DNA from: Prinsepia uniflora
Taxonomy: Eukaryota; Streptophyta; Magnoliopsida; Rosales; Rosaceae
Assembly (NCBI GenBank): GCA_032719365.1
Contig: CM064870.1
Location: 25,548,738 to 25,612,737, forward strand
Direction of reading: 5' to 3'
DNA: 64,000 bases
This document shows positions 13,140 through 23,053 of this stretch, in pieces. The position numbers were made by a program, and so were the translations under genes. The notes beneath the pieces were generated by a model. The model was not told the origin of the DNA. It made no database searches and was given only the letters and a program-made list of their open reading frames with translations. Numbering within the stretch: the stretch's first letter is position 1; every line of letters starts with the position of its first letter.

Positions 13140-13530
13140 TACCACATATTTGCTCGGGAACCGGAGCCCCAAACTCGACGTTCTAGTCATCATGTATCAC
13201 ACACTATCTCAACAAATTTCCCCCCAAGGGTTACTTTTGTTCTACCGGTAGATTAATCACTCGGGGATTATGGAACCCAGATCGATGTCCGAGTGTGGAT
13301 TGACTCAGTAATTATGAAGCCCAGCTCGACATCTAAGTCACGATCATAGTATCAGGAATTATGGAGCCTAGCTCGACGTTTGAGACTACTCATCAGTCTC
13401 AAGAATTACAGAGCATTACCTTAATGTCCGAGACTGCCCATGACAATACCGATCTCGGGAATTACAGAACATTACCTCAACGTCCGAGACAATCAACCCA
13501 CTTACATAGCTACTCGGAGTACATTATCCG
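13140..13530 (-). repeat. Degenerate tandem array with CTCGACGT / CGGAATTAT-type units
   Basis: Five or more units of roughly 55-70 bp repeat the theme: (A/G)ATTA(T/C)(A/G)GA(A/G)CC, then CTCGACGT, then a bracketing pair such as CGAG...CTCG. The inverse-strand version (GACGTCGAG...GATCCTGAG) is present at 63165-63350 inside another LTR. Confidence 0.6.
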
Positions 13531-14384
13531 AGTATCAACTAGCATCCCAAAATCCATGTTTACATATATGCATAATACCAAGAAACATATATTTATTCCT
13601 CAAATCACAACCATTTTAATCATTTTTCAACCCTGTACTAAAGTTCAAACACACATTTCGTTTGACTTGCGGAACGTGCATTCATGCATTTAATTATTTC
13701 CAGAACAATCATTAAAACCCGAATCAACTTGCAAAACCAATGTAATAACATTTGAAATTCCAAAATATTATTGGGAAGTATATAGACACCAAATTCCATA
13801 ACCTAAACTAAATTCAAAACCCAAATCAACTTGCTAAACCAATTTTAATTTCTTAACACTTAAACCATCATGTATTTGCATCCTTATCATATACATCCCA
13901 TCACTATCACCATGTCATCAATAATTTTCATGTTATTTAAACCTAACTTCCCAAATTAGATTTTACCAAACTGTTATATATGAAAAATTCATATTTTAAA
14001 ATAATATCTGTAAATTTTTAAGGAATCATTGTCCATTAATGGCTGAAATACGCGTCAGCCATTAATAATTTCCCTAAAATTATCTATTTATCCAAAAATC
14101 ATATTTAAATTGTTTCATCATTTATTCGTTCCAAAAAAAAACATCAAACAATAAATTCAAAACCATGAATTTCAACCCGATATAATTTTTGTAAAAAGTC
14201 TCGTAAAGCGAGTTTTAAAGTCATTTCTGTAAAAATTCAGCATTCTTGAAATTTTCTTAAGGTTCCTAAACCAACCAATGATCTTTTAAAAACTACATTT
14301 AAAGTATTATCATGTAAAACAAACCAAATTGTAAACCGAATTTTTTTAACCAACACATCTCAAAATAATTTATTCAATAACCTC

Positions 14385-14396
14385 GCTCTGATACCA
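14385..14396 (-). other. Primer-binding site complementary to initiator tRNA-Met
   Basis: The minus strand reads TGGTATCAGAGC immediately inside the LTR end (TGACA on the plus strand at 14400). This is the standard initiator tRNA-Met priming site of plant LTR elements. Confidence 0.85.
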
Positions 14397-16661
14397 AGTT
14401 GACAAGACTAGTCCAATGTTTTCAAGAAAACCGAAATGACTTTTCTCCCGTTTGCCAACTGTTTTTCTGACAAGGGATACTACAGTCTAAAACCATGTGT
14501 AAATTCTATCTAATTAACCAAACCTAGACTGTCCTTGCAGGGTTACCGCCCTCATTGAACCCCTTAATCCCTGACAAGTGGCGGAACTCACTAACTCGAC
14601 CGATACAGTTTCAATGATAGTTACATATAGTCTTGCACTTTCACACTCTTAAAAATATTCATAACATCACATCTTATAGTATCATTAGTCACTAAGTTAT
14701 TGAATTAACAACCGAATTCCTTAACTTTGAATTATGAGATGAATACATAGTCACATATGTAATCACTAATATCCCTAATTTACACCCATTTATTTCTATT
14801 GTTAATTTACTAAGATTAATTACCCAAGTCCTTAGGATTAATTAGGGTTTTAAATGGAACATAATACTTTGAATCGTCATAACTATCTCATAAGATGTCT
14901 TATTAATCCAATTCTTGGACCATTAAACTCGGGAAATCCAGACGAACAACTTTCGTGTGGGTTGGATGACAAGACTCCGCCATAAGCGCCGCCACATGTC
15001 AGCCAAAGTCCCTGCGCTTGGGGGCCACACACCTAGAAAATCGTCTTTAACTTAGAAACGGGTCAACCTAGTTCCTGTAATTTGGGTCGTCGACCCACAA
15101 ACCAAACCTAATTAGTTCTTCATTGTTTTTTTGTCCAATTTCTACATTATTTATGTGAAATTGAACCATTTTGAGTCCATGAGAATGTCTATGCATTTAA
15201 AACAACGTAAAACCAACTAGGGAAGCATACCTTCATGCTTCGGCCATGGTCGCCAAGATCATCCTGCAGCTTTTATGTGCTCAACTCTTCTATCTTCTTA
15301 TTCTAGAGCGATTACAGGACCCTTAGAAGCATAATAGGATCCATAGCTTCACACAGAACATCCCCGAACACCCCCTACGACCCACGACCTTTGAAGCAAG
15401 ATTTTCACGGCTTCTCCATGGTGACTCACTGAGTTTCCTCACCTCTCTTGCTCATCTTCTCTTTATTTCCTGTCTTTCTCTTTCCAACTCTCTTTTCTCC
15501 CCGATTTTTCCTTTGAGGTTGGAGGAATGATAAATCCTCCAATTTTTTGTTGTTTTCCCTTCATTTCGATCATCCCCTACCGAATGCCCAAAACCAACAC
15601 TTACACACCTATTGATAATACACTAGGTCAATGGAAAATAATAAGAGGAAAAATTTCAAACAATTCCCGGGTTATTTAGGACTTTCTAGATTCTTCTTGT
15701 AAAATTACAAAAATGCTCCTACACCAATCTAGACCCTAATCGATCATATTCGACCTTTGTTCTTTACATGTCGCTTGTCTACGTACTCAGTAGGTAAACC
15801 ACCGCCATTGAATTCATATCGTTGAAAACTTTGAAACGATACTAATCCTACCTCGAGATTCGAGCTCACACGCCCCTACGTGCGGGTCAAAGTCAATTTT
15901 ATTTAAACAATCAACGGTCAGGTCAACGTTGACGTCATGCTGACATCAGCAGTGTTGTCATCCTGAATAATGTCAGGTCTGACACGTTCCAGACCTGACA
16001 GGTGCCACGTGTTAGCAGTCTGTTGGTCCATGTCACTGACATGTTAGTGACAGATGGCACCATCTGATTGGTCCATGTTACTAACATGTCAGTGCTGACT
16101 GGGCACTGATAGTGACACGTGTCGACTCTTGACTGGGCCACCTGGCCTGACAACCTGACATGATGACATCATGATGTCATCATCTTCCTCCTCGCGACGA
16201 GTTAGACTAGGATCACTGTACCAGGTCGCGCAGACCCGCGACTTGACCTGGCTCCCATTTCATCATTTCTAAACCATTTTCTTCCTAGTTTCTTCCTATG
16301 GACTTGTCATTAACCCCATCAATAATCTAAACTAATTAAAAGTATCAAAATCGACCTGGAAATTACTTGTTTCAGGATGAATCGTAACTTCAAACTTCCA
16401 GCTCTGTTTCCAGTCGCCTCAGGCCACCACTTTCCTCGAAACCAGTCCCTACAAGGTCGTCTTGTTCCCTAGAAAATGTTAGAATCAACTTAAACCTTTA
16501 ACAAACGTCAAAAACCAAGCTTCCAAAATAGGTCAAACATGGGTTTCGGGTTCTTACCTCCGTCGTGGTCCCTGCCTTTCTCCGGCGTCCCTCTCCATTC
16601 CCTCTGGTCTCACTCACTCTCACACACTCGTCCAATGATGAAGATGATGGAGAAATAGAAG

Positions 16662-16666
16662 GGTGA
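16662..16666. repeat. Target site duplication GGTGA of the Cassandra insertion
   Basis: GGTGA directly before 16667 is repeated at 17407-17411 directly after the element. Confidence 0.75.
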
Positions 16667-16790
16667 TGTAATGTCAGGACCCGACCCTCCTCGATCAGGA
16701 CCCGCCCTCCTCGGTCAGGACCCGACTCATCTAGCACCATATTGTCCGCTTTGGGCCTCGCCCTCACAGTTTTGTTTTCGGGAGCTCATG

Positions 16791-16868
16791 GTGCAACTTC
16801 CCAGGGGGTCACCCATCATGGTATTGCACCAGTCTCAACTCGCTTAACTTTGGGGTTCCAATCCCCCC
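16791..16868 (-). promoter_or_regulatory. 5S rRNA-like internal Pol III promoter in Cassandra 3' LTR
   Basis: On the minus strand it reads CCAAAGTTAAGCGAGTT, then ATGATGGGTGACC and CCTGGGAAGT. These correspond to the A box, intermediate element and C box region of plant 5S rRNA genes. The flanks are LTR sequence, so this is not a normal 5S gene. Confidence 0.85.
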
Positions 16869-17069
16869 CAAAGCCACTTGAGCTCCCAAAAGGCCTAGTG
16901 CTAGATAGGTGTGTGCCTACACCTTTAAGGCACACCACCATCCTCTCCCAGACCATTTCCCCTCGTAAGAATGTGGGATTGTTCACCGTTCCCTACAGGA
17001 CACGGGTCTTACAATCCACCCTCCTTAGGGCCCAGCGTCCTCGCTGGCACACTTCCCGGTCGGGGTCTA

Positions 17070-17081
17070 GCTCTGATACCA
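17070..17081 (-). other. Cassandra primer-binding site
   Basis: The minus strand reads TGGTATCAGAGC next to the 5' LTR end, complementary to initiator tRNA-Met. Confidence 0.85.
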
Positions 17082-17183
17082 AATTGTCAGGACCCGACCC
17101 TCCTCGGTCAGGACCCGACTCATCTAGCACCATATTGTCCGCTTTGGGCCTCTCCCTCACGGTTTTGTTTTTGGGAGCTCATG

Positions 17184-17262
17184 GTGCAACTTCCTAGGGG
17201 ATCACCCATCATGGAATTGCACCAGCCTCAACTCGCTTAACTTTGGGGTTCCAATCCCCCCC
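17184..17262 (-). promoter_or_regulatory. 5S rRNA-like internal Pol III promoter in Cassandra 5' LTR
   Basis: Second copy of the 5S-derived domain, in the LTR that would drive transcription of the element. It differs from the other copy at a few bases, for example CTAGGGGATC where the first has CAGGGGGTC on the plus strand. That substitution is inside the C-box region and may weaken it. Confidence 0.85.
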
Positions 17263-17902
17263 AAAGCCACTTGAGCTCCCAAAAGGCCTAGTGCTAGATA
17301 GGTGTGTGCCTACACCTTTAAGGCACACCACCATCCTCTCCCAGACCATTCCCCCTCGCAGGAATGTGGGATTGTTCACCGTTCCCTACAGGACACGGGT
17401 CTTATAGGTGAGGTTATGTTTAGGTGTTTGGGTTTGGGAGGGTTTCAGGTTAAGGAACAACAAAAAGATGAAGATGATATGAACGATGGTGATGATGTAT
17501 GTTTATGTTAAATAAACCATAGGGTGGGTGACAAGTGTCACTCATCCTATGGTCCAACACTAGATATGTGGGTCCCACAAAAAATAAACTATTTTGAAAA
17601 TCGAACAATTTTTGAATAGTTCCTAGTTCCTTCCGTGAACCATAACTTTCATGTCGAACGTTCGATTTCGACGTGCCGCCTGTCTACATACTCATAACGT
17701 CCCGATCTATGTCACGGTCCTTGGTTCTTGTGCCTTTAACCTCTCAGTTCAAAACTCAACTTTTTATCCATTCCCAAGGGTAAAATCGTCATTTTACACC
17801 AATTGTTTGAAATTTCCAAATTAGTCATGGATTTTCTCAATTAATCCTCAATTAGTCTTAATACCCTTAATTAATCCCGTAAATTTGGGACGGGTTGTTA
17901 CA

Positions 17903-19574
17903 CCGTAGGACCAGGTGAATACCTCACTATTTTCCCTGAGGACACGGGTAAGGTTATCTCGTGTCTCCTGCTATAGAGAAGTGCAGATTCAGACCTGGAA
18001 ATCTAGGTGATCAGAGTATAGAGTGACTAGCTCGGTCTCCTCAACTAATTCAAGAGTTTGGGCATCAGATAGGTCGTGTGGGTCCTTTAGAGAACTGGAT
18101 TGGATCTGTCGCATGCACACTAGATCGATGGGGTTGGCCTTATTGGGTCTTTTTGTGATGGACAATGTTTCTTTGTTGGTACAAGGGCCTTGGTAAGGGT
18201 CGACTGGTAACATATGCGTGCCGAAAGCTGTTCTCCCCCGACTTGACCAATGCCCATGATGGTAGGAAGCTACATGAATAGGAGACGGGTATAACATACC
18301 ACATTGATTTGGTTTAGTAGCCTTGAATAAGGATGAAATTGTAGGCTATTGGAAAATCAACCACTAGGAAGGTTATGATGGTGGTGGTGATGCGTGGCAT
18401 AGTGCCAACCGAGATAGGTAGTGAGACAATGCCGATCGGCATGACCGAGTCACCTAAGACACTTAGCAGTGGATTGACGACCCTATTTAGGTTTTTATCG
18501 GGTAACCTGAGTTGTGTGAATGCCTTCATAAAGATCACATTGACCGAGTTGTCGGTGTCGATGAGGATCCATTCGACATCGAAGTTGGAAATATGGGCCC
18601 AGATGTTTAGAGTATCATCGTGGTGAAATATGATGTCTCACTCTTCCTCCTTCTCCGAGGTGATTGGTTCCCAACCAGCTCGAATGATCTTTCATGCTCT
18701 ATCAGATTCAATGTTGAAGAGCTGGTGATTGGTTTGGGCCGTTCAGAAAAAGTCCTTATTTGCCTGGTTAGAAGTATGGGCAGAGGAGATTGTGGGTCTG
18801 CCATTGATGGTGTTGATATATGGGTTTGCCACAGGATGTGGGGCATTCTACAGAAACTGGTTGATCTTCCCATCACAAACTAGTCCTTCCGCAAAATAAC
18901 GAAAGGCCACACACTCGTCGAAGGAGTGGCCATTAAACTTGTGGTATTGGTAGTAGGGACTTGCGTGGAGAGGTGATCGAGAGTTGGCGGGTCAAGCCTT
19001 TGGTTTCATAATAAAACTCTCCATGTGCATATGTACACTTTCCAAGGGAGTGTTGAGAATGGTGTAAGTTTCATACCTAGGGATTGGTCCTTATGGGTGA
19101 TCTCCCTAAGGGGTCTAGTTGTGGCCTTCCGTCCCTGATTGTCGTACTAGTGGTCCTTCATGCTCTTGTGATTGTTGTCATAGAAGCCCTTCTTCTTACC
19201 TGAGTAAGAGTTGTGCTTGTACGATCAGCCAGACTGATCGGTCGTATAATGAGACTTGCTCAACTGAGTGGGTTGGGAGGCTGGGTAGGTGGGACCGACG
19301 TGCTATTTTCTCCACTGGTGAAGTTTTGAAAAATTCAGCCTTCGCATGGATAGCGGCTTAGTTCATTAATTTTTTGTAATCTTCCCAACCCATGGTGATT
19401 CTTTCGCTCAAATTCTCAAAATTCCAAGCTCTATCTAATTCTGCACATTTATCACAAAATTGATTATTTTCTCCTATTGTTTGGCATTTTTACATTCATA
19501 CATATGCATAAAGAGTATAAAATTTAATTCAAGGCTTATCACTAGGTCTCCCTTTCCTGAGTAGGGGGTAATCT
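17903..19574 (-). pseudogene. Tat-type Ty3/gypsy gag/protease remnant
   Basis: Seen on the minus strand, from high to low coordinates. A gag C-terminal piece near 18990-18860 reads YYQYHKFNGHSFDECVAFRY, resembling the zinc-knuckle-like YCxFHxxxGHxTxxC motif of Tat gag, with the cysteines partly lost. Next comes a linker at 18876-18607. A retroviral-type aspartic protease follows at about 18640-18310: a histidine-aspartate lead-in, ILIDTDNSVNVIF at the active site, LRLPDKNL, then GDSVMPIGIVSLPISVGTMPR and VVDFPIAYNFIL. The frame continues at 18297-17989 into the protease/reverse transcriptase linker, then stops. Known: the protease matures the polyprotein. Odd: the usual DTG triad reads DTD, and frameshifts and stops break the gene. 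No reverse transcriptase follows, because other LTR elements begin at 17902. It belongs with 41829-44078. Confidence 0.75.
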
Positions 19575-22315
19575 TGACACAACCCATCCCTAATCCCTCG
19601 GGATTATCATGGGATGTGCCTACTACCGTCTAACACCGCGTGTCAGACCAAGGATAAGACCGTAACCCGCTCGAGGTTACTAAAGTATGCTAGGATCTAT
19701 GGCGGCATGCGATGTCTCAAACTCCATTACAGCTGGCATCCGCAATCAACCTAGAAGGTGCCAAAACAAGAAAACGTGCGAGTGGACAAAAATAAGCATT
19801 TATTAAAATCCTTTACCAAATAAAGCTTTCACCCTCCGTTTTACAAAGCATGCATGCATATCACTTTAAAACCAGTACTTTTAGTGAAATAGGACATGTG
19901 GAAAACAAGTACTTTCATCATAAAACCATCATAAGTTACAAACAACTACTGGAAACAGTCACTCAGCGAAAAACCTCGGGACCCATTCTCCTATCTGTTA
20001 TATCATCCGTCTTTATCAGGGAATTCACCTCGGAAATCACCCATCTCTATCACTGTCACGATTTTCATATCGACATGAGTGTGACTCGAATTTACACAAC
20101 TAATCTACACCTGGCTCTGGAGTCTGTGACTCGACGTCTAGGTGCAACACTAAGCTCAAAGTCCCTGACTAGACGCCTCAGTGCAATAACCCGACCCCTC
20201 CAGGGAAACACATCCCTACCGGAGCCATAACCATCCAGGTCCTTTTGAGGAAACACATTCCTGCCAGATGCCATGTCTGGGGGAAACACATTCCTACTGG
20301 ATCCATATCCAACGTCTCATCGGGTCCTCTCCAAGGAAACACATTCCTACGGGAGTCATAGCCAACATCTCATCAGGTCCTCTCCGGGGAAACACATTCC
20401 TGCCGGAGTCATAATAAAAACAGTGAAACCTATTTCCAAAAACAGTTATTTTGTACCGGGTAGCAGCCCAAAACTAGTTTCCACAAATCACATAAAAAGG
20501 ATGTCCAGTTTCACATCAAATAGGGTCTGAAGCCCCAATAGGGCCCTTGGCACAAAACATGGTTTCCAACGGACTCACTCCCGAAGTCCATTATTTTTCT
20601 ATCTTTCGATTGGTTCACAAGCCCAAAATTGTTTTAATAGGGTCTCAAGTCCGATCTACCTTCTCACAAAAATCCGCAAATCACTCATTTTCACACCATG
20701 ATCAAAGTCACAAATCATCATTCAAATCACTATGCAATCATTACATTTCAAACCATGTTTATAAAACATTAAAACATATATGCATGCATCATTTGGAAAG
20801 AAAAGTCCACTCACACACCGTCCATCCAACGCGTCTGCAATCCGCGAAGTAAGCCATTCCGGGGCCAATCCATACTTTTCGGGACGTCCGGACCTGTCCA
20901 AATCACACTCAAAGGTTACTACAAACCTATACAAGTCCAAACTATAAACCCTCAAAACTCCGGAAGCAGTCAACATGTCCCGAACACGCTTTCCGAGGCT
21001 AAAAACCTCTATTTGACCAATCAAACGATCTCCGATCAATCTAAAACCACCACCATCAGATTAAGATCGTCGAAACCTTACAAACAAGACTAGTCTCACC
21101 TCAAAATTGATGCCCATACGCCCCCACGCGAGGTCAAAGTCAAGGTCAATGCTGGTCAAAAGTCAACGGCTGACGTCACGCTAATGTCATGTCCGACAGG
21201 TATGACACGTGTCAGATCTTACAGTGTCACGTGTCAGCTTGCCATTGGTCCACATGTCTAACACCTGACATGCTGATTGGACCTAACAACATGCCACGTG
21301 TCGGTCGGTGAATGGTCCACGCATCTGACAGCTTCGACAATTGATGACATCATCAGATGACGTCATCGTCATCTTCCTCTCGTCGCGTCAACCTGGCCCT
21401 TTGCGACGGGTCGAACAAACCCGCAGCCTGACCCGATCCGTTCTTCCTCCTCCGACCACCAAACCACACCATTTTGATCCCTACTGACTCGTCTAACACC
21501 TAGAAAACGTCCTAGGACCTCAAAATCATAAGAAAGGGGCAAAGATCTACCTGCCCAAGCTTGACACCTCACGACCATCTTCAAATCGACAACCAGGGTT
21601 GCTCAGCCGTCCAAAACTCTTGCTTTTGATCCCTACCAGCTCACACAAGTTCAGTGCACACCACCAAATTATCAGAAACCCCCCCTAAACGTCTGAATCT
21701 AAAGATCGAATTTTCAAAAGGAAAATAGTTTCGGGTTTACATGGTTTTTCTGGGCTATTTCGCCGTCCACGACGGTCCTGTTGCCTCCCATAATGTCTCT
21801 CAGTCCCTCACTCACCCTTAGTCACTCTCTTGGCCTCAAACCAAATTGCAAATGGGGAAGGGGGAGGATTTTGGGGTTTTTGGGTTTGGTTGAATGAAAG
21901 AGAGAAAAGGGAGAGATATGTATGATTGAAAAGGGATGGGCAATGGATGAGTGACACTTGTCACTCATCCATTGGGCCTAACCAAAATATCTGGGCCCAC
22001 AAGTGACAAATGTCCACCTACCTCGTAATTCGTGCAATAGTACCCAAAACCATCCGTGACCACTAAATTTCCGGCACGATGACTAATTTTGACGTGCTAC
22101 CTTTCTACGGACTCGTATCAACTCGATCCATGTACCAATCATCGGTCCTCGTGCATTTGACCTCCCGGGTTAAAAGTTAACTTTTTACCCTCATTTAGGG
22201 GCAAAATCGTCATTTCACCCTAAGCTTCCGAAAATCCTAGAATAATTCCCAATTAGTCTCCCTAATCCTCAATTAGTCCCTAATTAATCCTATAAGTTCA
22301 GGATGGGTCGTTACA
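19575..22315 (-). mobile_element. Solo family C LTR with unmatched flanks (recombinant)
   Basis: The plus strand reads TGACACAACCCATCCC at the low end and GGATGGGTCGTTACA at the high end, so it is a complete LTR on the minus strand. The flanks AATCT (left) and GATAG (right) are not a duplication. Both sides are copies of the same gag fragment, which is present again at 41829-42355. Features include GAGTGGAC near 19784, a tandem array at 20205-20412, GTCCACTCACA near 20805, and a 16-bp-arm hairpin at 21941-21974. Best explained as the product of recombination between LTRs of two insertions. Confidence 0.75.
20205..20412 (-). repeat. Tandem array with GGAAACACATTCCTGCCGGA units
   Basis: Four units of about 55-65 bp, each with GGAAACACATTCCT, a short GC-rich stretch and CATCTCATC(A/G)GGTCC. 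It sits between the paired GAGTGGAC / GTCCACTC motifs, like the unrelated arrays in the other LTR subfamilies. Confidence 0.75.
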
Positions 22316-22845
22316 GATAGGTCCACGTGGGTGGTCTCCTTAAGGAGTCTAGTTGTGGGCCTTCGGTCCCTGATTTTCATACTAGTGGTCCTTCATGCTC
22401 TTGTGATTGTTGTCATAAAAGCCCTTCCTCTTACTTGAGTAAGATTTGTACTTGTACGATCAGCCAGACTGATCAGTCATATAATGAGACTTGCTCGACT
22501 GAGTGGGTTAAGAGGCTGGGTAGGTGCGACCTAAGTGCTATTTTCTCCACAAGTGAAGTGTTGAAAAGCTCAGCCTTCGCATGGACAGCGACTTGTTTCA
22601 CCAGTTTGTTGTAGTCTTCCCAGCCCATGGTGATTCTTTCGCTCAAATTCTCATAATTCCAAGCTCTATCTAATTCTGCACATTTATCACAAAATTGATT
22701 ATTTTCTCTTATTGTTTGACATTTTTACATTAATACATAAGCATAAAGAGTATAAAATGATGCTTAATTCAAGGCTTATCACTAGGTCTCTCTTTCTTGA
22801 GTATGGGGTAATCTTAAGCGCCTTCACTTCTGACTCATGTCAATA
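22316..22845 (-). pseudogene. Duplicated gag fragment of the Tat-type element
   Basis: It is nearly the same sequence as 41829-42355 and overlaps 19085-19574. On the minus strand it contains remnants such as ITMGWEDYNKL with many stops. It lies between a complete family C LTR (ending 22315) and a family C LTR that starts abruptly at about 22846, about 110 bp inside its expected end. The join TCAATA/TATGCC shows short overlap only, so it looks like an end-joining or recombination junction rather than a transposition. Confidence 0.6.
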
Positions 22846-23048
22846 TGCCAGGATCTGTGGCGGCATGCGATGTCTCAAACTCTATTACAGCCCACATCCA
22901 CAATCAACCAAGAGGGTGCCAAAACAACAAAACGAGTGAGTGGACAAAATAAGAATTTATTAAAAACCTGTCCAATTTCACATCAAACGGGGTTCGAAGA
23001 CCCAATATGCCCCTTGGCCCGAAACCTGGTTTCCAATGGACTCACTCC

Positions 23049-23053
23049 CGAAG
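23049..23053. repeat. Target site duplication CGAAG of the LARD-like element
   Basis: Repeated exactly at 32695-32699. The uninterrupted site (ACTCCCGAAGTCCATTATTT) is seen at about 20578-20597. Confidence 0.95.

Larger units (their letters stand above)
11905..15792 (-). mobile_element. Truncated non-autonomous LTR retrotransposon, family D
   Basis: Seen: 11905-12190 and about 15630-15790 share the same sequence (CACTAGGTC, then TTTAGGACTTTCTAGATTCT and beyond), so they are parts of the two LTRs. On the minus strand a primer-binding site TGGTATCAGAGC lies at 14385-14396, directly below the 5' LTR end at 14400. A purine tract (reading TTTTAAGGGGGGATAA) lies next to the 3' LTR start near 12190. 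The internal part (12191-14399) is AT-rich and has no gag or pol reading frame. Both LTRs are cut short: the 3' copy at about 11905, and the 5' copy at about 15792, where it abuts an LTR of another family. Boundaries are approximate. Confidence 0.65.
16667..17406 (-). mobile_element. Cassandra terminal-repeat retrotransposon in miniature (TRIM)
   Basis: Two direct LTRs (about 16667-17013 and 17085-17406) flank a tiny internal region of about 70 bp. On the minus strand the order is 5' LTR, primer-binding site TGGTATCAGAGC (17081-17070), short spacer, polypurine tract CCTAAGGAGGGTGG (about 17028-17015), 3' LTR. Each LTR contains a 5S rRNA-like stretch, the defining mark of Cassandra elements. 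There is no coding capacity, so mobilisation needs proteins from other elements. The two LTRs differ by few substitutions and by a roughly 20 bp repeat (CCTCCTCGATCAGGACCCG type) present only in the low-coordinate LTR. The outer end at 17406 reads TATA where the other LTR has TACA. Confidence 0.92.
15793..17902 (-). mobile_element. Truncated family C LTR, interrupted by a Cassandra element
   Basis: The high-coordinate end reads GGGACGGGTTGTTACA, so on the minus strand the LTR begins TGTAACAACCCGTCCC. The repeated GTCACGTGTC-rich stretch near 15930-16130 and the exon-like CT-rich region at 16380-16640 correspond to the LTR at 19575-22315. The low-coordinate half is missing: at about 15792 the sequence switches to a family D LTR, with no target duplication. 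A 740 bp Cassandra element sits inside at 16667-17406. Confidence 0.6.

Noticed and set aside
16791..16868. Genuine 5S rRNA gene
   Set aside because: Only the promoter-bearing core resembles 5S, the flanks are LTR, and the two copies sit in the direct repeats of a Cassandra element.
19575..22315. Ordinary solo LTR with a target duplication
   Set aside because: Flanks AATCT and GATAG do not match, and the same gag sequence occurs on both sides; treated as recombinant instead.
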